From Desulfobacterales bacterium (lineage in GTDB: Bacteria > Desulfobacterota > Desulfobacteria > Desulfobacterales > JAFDCJ01), in contig CP070771.1 of assembly GCA_020345785.1 (NCBI GenBank), positions 4,938,064-4,946,290 on the forward strand: a stretch of DNA of 8,227 bases, given 5' to 3'. This document shows, one piece after another, positions 1 to 5,185 of the stretch; the first letter of the stretch is position 1; every line of letters starts with the position of its first letter. The position numbers were made by a program, and so were the translations under genes. A model generated the notes under the pieces. The model searched no databases. It saw only the letters and a list, made by a program, of their open reading frames with translations, and was not told where the DNA came from.

Positions 1-60
1 CGGGTTCTTTGTGGCTTGGAGCATAGCGCATAGAGCAAAGCGTAGAATTCGGAGTTGAGC

Positions 61-113
61 AAGTTGAATGGTTGATTCGTTGATAAGAAGCTTCCAATCA
101 ACTCAATCAACTT
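61..113. repeat. Imperfect palindrome in the leader of the first ferredoxin gene
   Basis: The left arm at 61-77 (AAGTTGAATGGTTGATT) is nearly the reverse complement of the right arm at 96-113 (AATCAACTCAATCAACTT), with one substitution and one single-base gap. The intervening 18 bases form the loop. The surrounding 1-180 stretch has low-complexity, repeated 'CTAAAC' and 'CAATAA/CAATCAA'-like words and no coding frame that I can support. It resembles the spacer repeats seen throughout the window. Whether it acts as RNA or DNA cannot be told from sequence. Confidence 0.55.
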
Positions 114-181
114 AATAAGCCCACGAAGCTCAATAAACCAACGATCGTAACTATCTAAACCATCTAAACGAACTAAATTTA

Positions 182-226
182 TCCCATGAAATATACGAAG
201 TATCAGCGAAGCGAATTTCATCGGGA
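182..226. repeat. Nested hairpin upstream of the first ferredoxin gene
   Basis: ATGAAAT at 186-192 pairs with ATTTCAT at 215-221. With one bulged base (222), the stem continues outwards, TCCC at 182-185 pairing with GGGA at 223-226. Inside it a smaller stem ATAC (193-196)/GTAT (200-203) closes a GAA loop. It lies about 40 bases upstream of the ferredoxin start and would be in the 5' leader if transcription starts further upstream. There is no T tract, so it is not a canonical terminator. Confidence 0.5.
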
Positions 227-252
227 CGATCAAAACGAACATAACGAATACT

Positions 253-257
253 AGGAG
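253..257 (+). promoter_or_regulatory. Ribosome binding site of the first ferredoxin
   Basis: AGGAG lies 7 bases before the ATG at 265, good spacing for a Shine-Dalgarno site, and supports this start. Confidence 0.7.
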
Positions 258-264
258 TATAACT

Positions 265-471
265 ATGGCTGCTCAAATTGATTTAGATAAATGTGGCATG
301 TGTGGCGGCTTAACTGAGCCATTGTGCGTCGAGATCTGTCCGGATTCCGCCATAAGGGTTCAGGACGGACGACCGGTCGTCACCGAATTTCTATGTGAAG
401 ACTGTAACGAGTGCGGTTGCGTGTGCCCGGATCATGCCATTAGAGTGCCGCTGGAGAAAGTCACTTTCTAA
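265..471 (+). CDS. Small 2[4Fe-4S] ferredoxin with an expanded first cluster loop
   Basis: This 68-residue protein is almost entirely a double [4Fe-4S] ferredoxin fold and should act as a soluble low-potential electron carrier in the cytoplasm. The first set of ligands is Cys10, Cys13, Cys21 and Cys25 followed by Pro, a CX2CX7CX3CP pattern rather than the usual CX2CX2CX3CP. The second set is Cys44, Cys47, Cys50 and Cys54 followed by Pro, with an extra Cys52 inside the motif. There is no signal peptide or membrane segment. A good ribosome binding site stands 7 bases upstream. The expanded loop recalls Allochromatium-type ferredoxins, where the long spacing normally occurs in the second motif. 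A VOC protein gene follows after a 165 bp spacer. Partner enzymes are unknown; the HdrA-type proteins downstream or a 2-oxoacid:ferredoxin oxidoreductase outside the window are candidates, by inference. Confidence 0.9.
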   Translation: MAAQIDLDKCGMCGGLTEPLCVEICPDSAIRVQDGRPVVTEFLCEDCNECGCVCPDHAIRVPLEKVTF

Positions 472-483
472 TAACTTAATTAA

Positions 484-566
484 TGTCTGACAGTTTGGTA
501 GGTTGGGTTGGGCCCGATCGCTTATGCTATGTTTTGCACATCAACCCAACCTACACTATTCAGACA
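484..566. repeat. Long-stem palindromic repeat (GTAGGTTGGGTTG type)
   Basis: GTAGGTTGGGTTG at 498-510 is the exact reverse complement of CAACCCAACCTAC at 542-554. An outer pair, TGTCTGA (484-490) and TCAGACA (560-566), is also exact. The 31 bases between the inner arms form the loop. Words of the GTAGGTTGGGTT / AACCCAACCTAC kind are familiar to me as a dispersed intergenic repeat in many bacteria. It sits in the spacer between the first ferredoxin and the VOC gene and overlaps the spurious upstream extension of the VOC reading frame. Confidence 0.8.
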
Positions 567-578
567 GATTAAAATTTT

Positions 579-607
579 GAATTGCCAAGGGCCTAACCCG
601 ACAATTC
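579..607. repeat. Small hairpin directly upstream of the VOC gene
   Basis: GAATTG (579-584) pairs with CAATTC (602-607), and inside it GGG (589-591) pairs with CCC (597-599). It ends 17 bases before the purine-rich ribosome binding site of the VOC gene. The stem is short and interrupted, so a function is uncertain. It could affect translation or could be the right flank of the preceding repeat. Confidence 0.35.
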
Positions 608-623
608 ATTCCCAAATCGAGAT

Positions 624-629
624 GGGGGG
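624..629 (+). promoter_or_regulatory. Ribosome binding site that decides the VOC start
   Basis: A run of six G lies 7 bases before the ATG at 637. The same frame is open back to a TTG at 508 and has another ATG at 622, but neither has a purine-rich site at proper distance, and the 508 start falls inside a palindromic repeat. This selects 637. Confidence 0.6.
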
Positions 630-636
630 TAAAAAA

Positions 637-1062
637 ATGAGAGTCAACAAACTCGACCATATCTGTATTGCAGTAAAAAATCTTGAGGAAGCGCGTAAAG
701 TCTGGGAACCGGTATTGGGGAAAGAAAAACCGGATGACGAATACATCGATGAGCCTGAAAAAATTAAGGTTGCCCGATACTGGGTGGGGGAAGTCGGATT
801 TGAGCTGATGGAATCCACAACCCCGGATGGCGACGTCGCCAGGTTTATCGAAAGAAGAGGTGAAGGGGTTATGCTGATCAGCTTTAATGTCAACAATACC
901 CGTGAAGCCATGGAGGAATTAAAACAAAAAGACTACCCGTTTATCGGCGGTGCCCGGCCGTTCAGGGACTGTGAATTTACGTTTATTCATCCCAGCAAAA
1001 TGAACGGGGTCCTACTGGAGCTTATAGACTACAAGTGGCGGGAGTTCGAAGAAAGGAAGTAG
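637..1062 (+). CDS. VOC family protein, methylmalonyl-CoA epimerase-like, lacking one metal ligand
   Basis: The 141-residue product has the length and pattern of a single-unit vicinal oxygen chelate protein with two beta-alpha-beta-beta-beta modules. The first begins LDHICIAVKNLEEA (residues 6-19), giving the usual metal His8. The second ends with the family's closing strand GVLLELI (residues 124-130), giving metal/catalytic Glu128. FELM at 55-58 offers Glu56 as a further ligand. Methylmalonyl-CoA epimerases usually have a 'HHI' strand after a 'GEG/GGL' turn; here the matching stretch is GEGVMLISFNV (75-85), so Met79/Leu80 occupy that place. The closest function I can suggest is an epimerase or related acyl-CoA-acting enzyme, but the missing histidine makes the reaction uncertain. 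The start at 637 is chosen from the ribosome binding site and family alignment; residues from an upstream start would match no domain. It lies between a ferredoxin and an aminotransferase. Confidence 0.85.
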   Translation: MRVNKLDHICIAVKNLEEARKVWEPVLGKEKPDDEYIDEPEKIKVARYWVGEVGFELMESTTPDGDVARFIERRGEGVMLISFNVNNTREAMEELKQKDYPFIGGARPFRDCEFTFIHPSKMNGVLLELIDYKWREFEERK

Positions 1063-1110
1063 ATCTGCGGCGTTATTGGCGCTGAAAAGCTTTTAAGAAC
1101 GAAGTGCCAT

Positions 1111-1292
1111 CTGCGAGTCGTTGCGTGTCGCGGGTTACGTGTTGCGAGTATAAGGCATAGGATTTCAATCGATTGTAATAAAAATACCGCAAGCGACATC
1201 GCGAATTCCTCAACGCGCAACCAATAACGCGCTCAGCCCCAACCCGTAACGCGCACCCCCTAACCCGCAACTCGGCTTGCGCAACACGAGGA
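1111..1292. repeat. GC-rich degenerate repeat (CGCGGGTTACG / AACCCGTAACGCGC type)
   Basis: The 237 bp spacer between the VOC and aminotransferase genes has no plausible gene. Its left part (1111-1149) carries GTTGCGTGTCGCGGGTTACG-like words. Its right part (1211-1290) carries the complementary type: AACGCGCAACC, AACCCGTAACGCGC, TAACCCGCAACTCG and GCAACACGAG. Together they form an imperfect inverted array around an AT-richer centre (1150-1190). The last unit runs into the ribosome binding site of the aminotransferase. Composition differs clearly from the other spacers. Confidence 0.65.
1288..1292 (+). promoter_or_regulatory. Ribosome binding site of the aminotransferase
   Basis: GAGGA stands 7 bases before the ATG at 1300, directly at the end of the GC-rich repeat array. 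It supports 1300 as the start. Confidence 0.65.
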
Positions 1293-1299
1293 ACGACCT

Positions 1300-2481
1300 A
1301 TGACCATTTCTAAAAAAATAAGAAACATCATCGCCGGGTCTTCATTCATTCGCAAAATGTTTGAGGAGGGCGCACGCCTGAAAGCTGAATATGGAGCTGA
1401 AAACGTATATGATTTCAGCCTGGGAAATCCGAATGTGCCGCCCCCGGAAAAGTTCAGCGAGATTCTCCGGGAAACGGTCGGTACCTGCGGCCTCAATGAT
1501 CACTGTTATATGCCCAACACCGGTTATCCGATGGTTTGCGGTTCGGTGGCCGAATACCTTGCCAAAGAGCAGCAGGCACCGGTGACCGAAAAAGATGTCA
1601 TCATGACCTGCGGTGCCTCCGGCGCGCTGAATGTTGTCTTAAAAGCCGTTCTGGATCCGGGAGATGAGGTGCTCACACCGATTCCCTGTTTTGTCGAATA
1701 TAAATTTTATGCCGACAATCACGGCGGTGTGTTGAAAACCGTTGCGACGAAACCCAATTTTGAGCTGGATCCGGATGCCGTCGCGGCCGCGATTACCGAA
1801 AAAACCAAGGTATTTTTGATTAACTCACCCAACAACCCCACCGGTCAGGTCTATTCCGAAGAGAGCCTCAAAAAGGTGGGCGAAATTCTGGTACAAAAGG
1901 GCAAAGCGTACAATCGCACCCTGTATCTGGTTTCGGATGAACCCTACCGCAAAATTGTTTACGATGGGATTGAGGTCCCAAGTATTTTTAAAGCCTATAA
2001 CAATAGTATTATCGGTACTTCATATTCCAAAGATATTTCCATTCCCGGTGAACGCATCGGGTTTCTGGCCGTGAATCCGGCCGCGACTTACCGCAAAGAT
2101 CTCTTAGCGGCCATGGCTGTGGCCAACCGAATTCTGGGTTATGTCAATGCGCCGGCCCTGATGCAGCGTGTGGTAGCCTGCATGCAGGGATTGAGTGTCG
2201 ACATCGCAGAATATGCCCGCAAACGGGATATGCTCTGTGAAGGACTGGCAGGATTTGGGTATGAATTTATCAAACCGGCCGGAACCTTTTACCTGTTTCC
2301 CCGATCGCCGATTCCGGATGATGTCGAATTTGTAAATGTTTTGAAAGAAGAGCGCATTCTGGTAGTACCGGGCAGCGGCTTTAACGGACCCGGCTATTTT
2401 CGCATTGCGTTTTGTGTGGATGATAACACTATAAAAAAATCGATGCCGGGGTTTGGGAGGGCGATTGCAAAATATAAATAG
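1300..2481 (+). CDS. Pyridoxal phosphate-dependent aminotransferase, class I/II (fold type I)
   Basis: The 393-residue protein has full family length and all expected landmarks. Residues 38-47 (DFSLGNPNVP) form the N-terminal substrate loop. GASGAL (105-110) binds the cofactor phosphate. SPNNPTG (176-182) carries the conserved Asn. DEPYRK (213-218) supplies Asp213 for the pyridine nitrogen and Tyr216. SYSKD (241-245) contains the Schiff-base Lys244, followed by GERIG (250-254). FRIAF (367-371) carries Arg368, the usual carboxylate-binding arginine. It should transfer an amino group between an amino acid and a 2-oxoacid in the cytosol. Substrate preference cannot be read from sequence; aspartate, alanine or aromatic acids are all possible. 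A 288 bp spacer separates it from the second ferredoxin. If co-expressed with the ferredoxins, it could feed a 2-oxoacid:ferredoxin oxidoreductase encoded elsewhere (inference). Confidence 0.93.
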   Translation: MTISKKIRNIIAGSSFIRKMFEEGARLKAEYGAENVYDFSLGNPNVPPPEKFSEILRETVGTCGLNDHCYMPNTGYPMVCGSVAEYLAKEQQAPVTEKDVIMTCGASGALNVVLKAVLDPGDEVLTPIPCFVEYKFYADNHGGVLKTVATKPNFELDPDAVAAAITEKTKVFLINSPNNPTGQVYSEESLKKVGEILVQKGKAYNRTLYLVSDEPYRKIVYDGIEVPSIFKAYNNSIIGTSYSKDISIPGERIGFLAVNPAATYRKDLLAAMAVANRILGYVNAPALMQRVVACMQGLSVDIAEYARKRDMLCEGLAGFGYEFIKPAGTFYLFPRSPIPDDVEFVNVLKEERILVVPGSGFNGPGYFRIAFCVDDNTIKKSMPGFGRAIAKYK

Positions 2482-2536
2482 CTTGGTGCGCAATTATTGT
2501 CGGATCTGTTTTTAATTGCGATAGCCGATGTAATCT

Positions 2537-2707
2537 AAATCCGAAGCACGAAATCCGAAATCCTAAACAAATTATAAATTCGAATTCAAAATTTTCTAAA
2601 CATTGAAAAGGAATTCTGCTCCTCATTTTAAAGTACTTTGCCGTTTTATATTTTTGTCATTTGATATTAGGATTTGTTTCGAATTTCGAGATTCGAATTT
2701 CGGATTT
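2537..2707. repeat. AT-rich inverted-repeat element, copy A
   Basis: The left arm (2537-2572) begins AAATCCGAAGCACGAAAT, and the right arm (2661-2707) ends ATTTCGGATTT after GGATTTGTTTCG. Aligned as inverted repeats, 28 of 36 positions match. The right arm matches 41 of 47 positions with the right arm of the element at 4952-5128. It fills most of the spacer between the aminotransferase and the second ferredoxin and ends 62 bases before that start codon. No protein is encoded. It looks like a small non-autonomous repeat (MITE- or REP-like); I see no clear target duplication. Confidence 0.7.
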
Positions 2708-2757
2708 ATCAGAGCCCAAAGTGGAGCCGCCCACCGTGCCGGCCTCAATCCGATAAC

Positions 2758-2763
2758 AAGGGA
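2758..2763 (+). promoter_or_regulatory. Ribosome binding site that decides the second ferredoxin start
   Basis: AAGGGA lies 6 bases before the ATG at 2770. The frame is open upstream to 2674, but that part is translated from the AT-rich repeat and has no ferredoxin similarity, so 2770 is chosen. Confidence 0.7.
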
Positions 2764-2769
2764 CTACCA

Positions 2770-2979
2770 ATGGGAAAAGTATTAAGAGACTACGAGGTTT
2801 ATCTGGTCTATGTCGATCCGGACCGCTGTGATTCCTGTAAAGAATGCGTGCTGATGTGTCCGACGGATGTGTTTGAGATGCCGCATAAAGCAATACCGGT
2901 CCGGCCGCAGAATTGTTTGGGATGTCTGACGTGTACGGCGGTGTGCAAGTCCAAGGCGGTGATCATAACAGAGATATAA
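2770..2979 (+). CDS. Second small 2[4Fe-4S] ferredoxin
   Basis: The 69-residue protein holds two [4Fe-4S] motifs: Cys20, Cys23, Cys26 and Cys30-Pro in the first, and Cys49, Cys52, Cys55 and Cys59 in the second. The second lacks the proline normally following the last cysteine (Lys60 instead). A 19-residue N-terminal strand region (MGKVLRDYEVYLVYVDPDR) precedes the first motif. It is soluble, with no export signal. Unlike the first ferredoxin in this window, both motifs have standard CX2CX2CX3C spacing, so the two are not recent duplicates. Its position before the HdrA-type genes suggests it may serve as a donor or acceptor subunit for them, but similar small proteins also occur as delta subunits of 2-oxoacid:ferredoxin oxidoreductases. 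A 572 bp spacer separates it from the HdrA-like gene, so co-transcription is uncertain. Confidence 0.9.
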   Translation: MGKVLRDYEVYLVYVDPDRCDSCKECVLMCPTDVFEMPHKAIPVRPQNCLGCLTCTAVCKSKAVIITEI

Positions 2980-2985
2980 GCAAAG

Positions 2986-3100
2986 GGTTGGAGTATTGGA
3001 GTGGTGTAGTGTTGGAGTGAAAGTGATTGCGGATTTCGGATTGCAGAATGCGGAATGATTTGAAGTCGGAATTTGGAATGCGGAAGTAGGAATGGATTCA
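2986..3100. repeat. Degenerate short-unit repeat tract
   Basis: TTGGAGT occurs at 2988-2994, 2996-3002 and 3012-3018. From about 3026 to 3095 there follow variants of a 6-9 base word: CGGATT, GAATGCGGAATG, CGGAATTTGGAATGCGG. No protein is supported. The tract is distinct in composition from the palindromic element that follows. It resembles the degenerate GGATTGCGGAAT-type spacers I associate with some Desulfobacterota genomes (recall, not verified). Confidence 0.5.
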
Positions 3101-3123
3101 ATCTACTAAGGCAGCCATAATTA

Positions 3124-3474
3124 TTTAGACATGAAATGCTAACATATTAAACGTTGTATTCACCGCAAAGACGCAAAGAACGCTGAGGAGTTATTTTTTT
3201 CATTTGCCGCTGAGATGGCGGCAAATGAAAATCCGCAACCACTTCGTAGTGGGATTTGTATTACTGTTCGAACTTTTATGAGCGTCCATCAACTGATACA
3301 ATGTTGTTTTGCCCGCAGGGCTGTTGTTTTTCACTTTCTGGAGGCCAACCTTTAAATTTTTAAAATAGAATGGTCATCCCGCCCATGCGGGGCCTTTCAG
3401 CAGAAAGTGAAAAGAAAAATCAACTCTGCGTCCTCTGCGTCTCGAGCGTAGCGGGCGGTGAATCCATGTCTAAA
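3124..3474. repeat. 351 bp nested inverted-repeat element
   Basis: This fills most of the 572 bp spacer upstream of the HdrA-like gene. The outermost pair is exact: TTTAGACATG (3124-3133) and CATGTCTAAA (3465-3474). Next come ATTCACCGC (3158-3166) and GCGGTGAAT (3455-3463). Then AGACGCAAAGAACGC-like sequence from 3169 faces AACTCTGCGTCCTCTGCGTCT (3422-3442) with few mismatches. Inside are two further palindromes: CATTTGCCGC (3201-3210)/GCGGCAAATG (3218-3227), and TTTTCACTTTCTG (3328-3340)/CAGAAAGTGAAAA (3401-3413), the second enclosing a small CCCGC/GCGGG stem at 3378-3391. The CACCGCAAAGACGCAAAG arm is of a type I recognise as a dispersed intergenic repeat. No transposase is encoded, so if mobile it is non-autonomous. 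Confidence 0.75.
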
Positions 3475-3541
3475 GGCTAATGAACCTATTAGTAATTCTA
3501 TTTCTAAACACTTAAGGCAGTTTAAATTTTAGTCATTTTTT

Positions 3542-3547
3542 AGGTGA
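3542..3547 (+). promoter_or_regulatory. Ribosome binding site of the HdrA-like gene
   Basis: AGGTGA ends 4 bases before the ATG at 3552. Spacing is slightly short but acceptable, and the Rossmann motif begins right after the start, fixing the N-terminus. Confidence 0.6.
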
Positions 3548-3551
3548 ACCC

Positions 3552-4904
3552 ATGAATGATGCAATACTGGTTATCGGCGGCGGGATTGCCGGCATCAACT
3601 GTGCCATGAATGCTGCCAAGTACGGGACCAAAGTCTATTTGATAGACGATACACCGAGCATCGGCGGCATGATGGCCCGGCTTGACAAGACCTTTCCCAC
3701 CAACGACTGCTCGATCTGCATCGAAGCTCCTCAAATGTATGAAGTCGACAACCATGAAAATATAAAAATAATGACCAATACCGAGGTCCGCAAAGTCAAA
3801 AAAGTCAACGGTAGCTTCAAGGTCAAGCTTGTCAGAAAGGCCATGTATGTCGATGAGGAGAAATGCACCGGTTGCGGTGCCTGCGTGGAAGCCTGTCCGG
3901 TGAGTGTCCCCGATGAAATGGACGGCAAAATCGGCGGGAAGCGCAAACTGGTTTCGATGGCCTTTCCCCAGGCCGTGCCCAACGTGGTGCGGGTCGATCC
4001 CAGCTGCCGATTCGGCGAAATGCGCAAAGAAGGGGCCTGCATCGGCGAATGCGCGGTTGATTGCAGCCAGTGCCGTGAGTGTCCCATTGCCCTGTGTGTC
4101 AAGGCCTGTGAGAAGGAGGGCAAAAAGGCCATTACCTTATGGCAGTCGAATAAAAACGTGAGCCTCGATGTTAAAAGCATCGTGGTTGCCACCGGCATAA
4201 AAAATGCGCCGCCGGCGGGTGATTTGCTGGGATATAATGTCTACGAGAATGTCATTACCAATACCGAGTTTGAAAGACTGATGAATGCCGGCGGACCGAC
4301 GTCGGGTGAAATCATCCGACCCTCCGATAAGAAGCATGCCAAAAAAATTGCCTGGATACAATGTGCCGGGCGCGGTCTGGCCAAAGGCAAAGGGACACCC
4401 TATTGTTCCAAGATCTGCTGCATGATTTCGACCAAGCAAACCATCATTACCAAGGAACACGATGAAACGGTGGAAACCACCATCTTCTACAATGACCTGA
4501 AGGCCTACGGCAAAGGGTTCTGGGAATTTTACCGCAAGGCGAACGAAAACGGCGTCCGTTATGTCAGGGCCCGACCTTACGAAGTGAAAGAAGATCCGGA
4601 TTCCAAAAATTTGACCTTGAAATATGAAGATCTGGCAACCGGTGAATTGCGCAAACACGAAGTCGAGCTGCTGGTGCTGGCCACGGGTGTCATGCCTAAT
4701 GACCGCAATAAAAAACTGGCCAAGGTACTGAAACTGAAGCTGGATGACCTGGGTTACTTTAAAGAAAAGGATCCACTGCTCTCACCGTTGGAAACCCCGG
4801 TCAAGGGTATTTATCTTTGCGGCGGTGCCACCGGACCGATCGATATTGCGGAGTCGGTGGCGCAGGCGACGGCGGCGAGTATGAAAGCTGTCTTAACCAA
4901 GTAG
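3552..4904 (+). CDS. hdrA: HdrA-like FAD/iron-sulfur oxidoreductase (HdrA/QmoA family)
   Basis: The 450-residue protein is a thioredoxin-reductase-type flavoprotein of the heterodisulfide reductase subunit A family. Residues 5-14 (ILVIGGGIAG) bind FAD. FPTNDCSIC (48-56) is the HdrA signature segment. A ferredoxin module is inserted in the flavin domain: Cys105, 108, 111, 115-Pro, then Cys152, 163, 167, 171, 174, 177, 182 and 186. The later HdrA-specific cluster motif is present as Cys271 and YCSKICC (Cys285, 289, 290). The second FAD-contact strand LLVLATGVMPN (373-383) and the closing IYLCGGATGPIDIAESVAQA (420-439) complete the fold. It lacks the N-terminal domain and C-terminal double ferredoxin of full-length HdrA (about 650 residues) and is near QmoA in size. 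It is expected to pair with the HdrA-MvhD protein encoded 281 bp downstream. The exact bifurcating role is inferred. Confidence 0.9.
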   Translation: MNDAILVIGGGIAGINCAMNAAKYGTKVYLIDDTPSIGGMMARLDKTFPTNDCSICIEAPQMYEVDNHENIKIMTNTEVRKVKKVNGSFKVKLVRKAMYVDEEKCTGCGACVEACPVSVPDEMDGKIGGKRKLVSMAFPQAVPNVVRVDPSCRFGEMRKEGACIGECAVDCSQCRECPIALCVKACEKEGKKAITLWQSNKNVSLDVKSIVVATGIKNAPPAGDLLGYNVYENVITNTEFERLMNAGGPTSGEIIRPSDKKHAKKIAWIQCAGRGLAKGKGTPYCSKICCMISTKQTIITKEHDETVETTIFYNDLKAYGKGFWEFYRKANENGVRYVRARPYEVKEDPDSKNLTLKYEDLATGELRKHEVELLVLATGVMPNDRNKKLAKVLKLKLDDLGYFKEKDPLLSPLETPVKGIYLCGGATGPIDIAESVAQATAASMKAVLTK

Positions 4905-4951
4905 CTGATAGACGCATCAATATGCCGCATATTTGACTGAATATAGATTTG

Positions 4952-5128
4952 AAATACGAAGCACGAAACTCGAAACAAATCCGAAATACGAATGATCTAA
5001 ATACTCAAACGGATTTGACTATCAGCAGCCCTTAATAATGATCATGAATTTCGGGTCCGATCAGTTTTGAATTTTGAGTTTTTGATATTTGAATTTGTTT
5101 CGGATTTCGAAATTCGATATTCGGATTT
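4952..5128. repeat. AT-rich inverted-repeat element, copy B
   Basis: The left arm at 4952-4980 starts AAATACGAAGCACGAAACTC, and the right arm at 5082-5128 ends TATTCGGATTT. The arms are imperfect reverse complements. The right arm matches copy A (2661-2707) at 41 of 47 positions, and the left arm matches copy A apart from a 7-base deletion and a few substitutions. A flanking exact pair, GCTGATAG (4904-4911, overlapping the stop codon) and CTATCAGC (5019-5026), encloses the left arm. The element ends 57 bases before the HdrA-MvhD start. No gene is supported in this spacer. Confidence 0.7.
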
Positions 5129-5173
5129 TTAGCCAGTGCGGAAGCATTTATATTTGAATATGCCTGAATCTTT

Positions 5174-5178
5174 AAGGA
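5174..5178 (+). promoter_or_regulatory. Ribosome binding site of the HdrA-MvhD fusion
   Basis: AAGGA lies 7 bases before the ATG at 5186 and supports that start; the HdrA N-terminal cysteine motif begins only 11 residues into the protein. Confidence 0.7.
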
Positions 5179-5185
5179 TAATTTT

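Noticed and set aside
508..636. N-terminal extension of the VOC protein from a TTG at 508 (or ATG at 622)
   Set aside because: The added residues are translated from a palindromic repeat and match no domain. Neither start has a ribosome binding site at proper distance, whereas 637 does.
2674..2769. N-terminal extension of the second ferredoxin
   Set aside because: The added 32 residues come from the AT-rich inverted-repeat arm and its flank, and a good ribosome binding site favours 2770.
2986..3100. CRISPR-like short repeats
   Set aside because: Units are 6-9 bases, degenerate and without regular spacers; no cas genes are present.
3197..3231. Terminator-like hairpin with flanking T and A runs
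   Set aside because: The T run is on the 5' side and the A run on the 3' side, so they extend the stem rather than form a terminator tail. It is part of the larger nested element.
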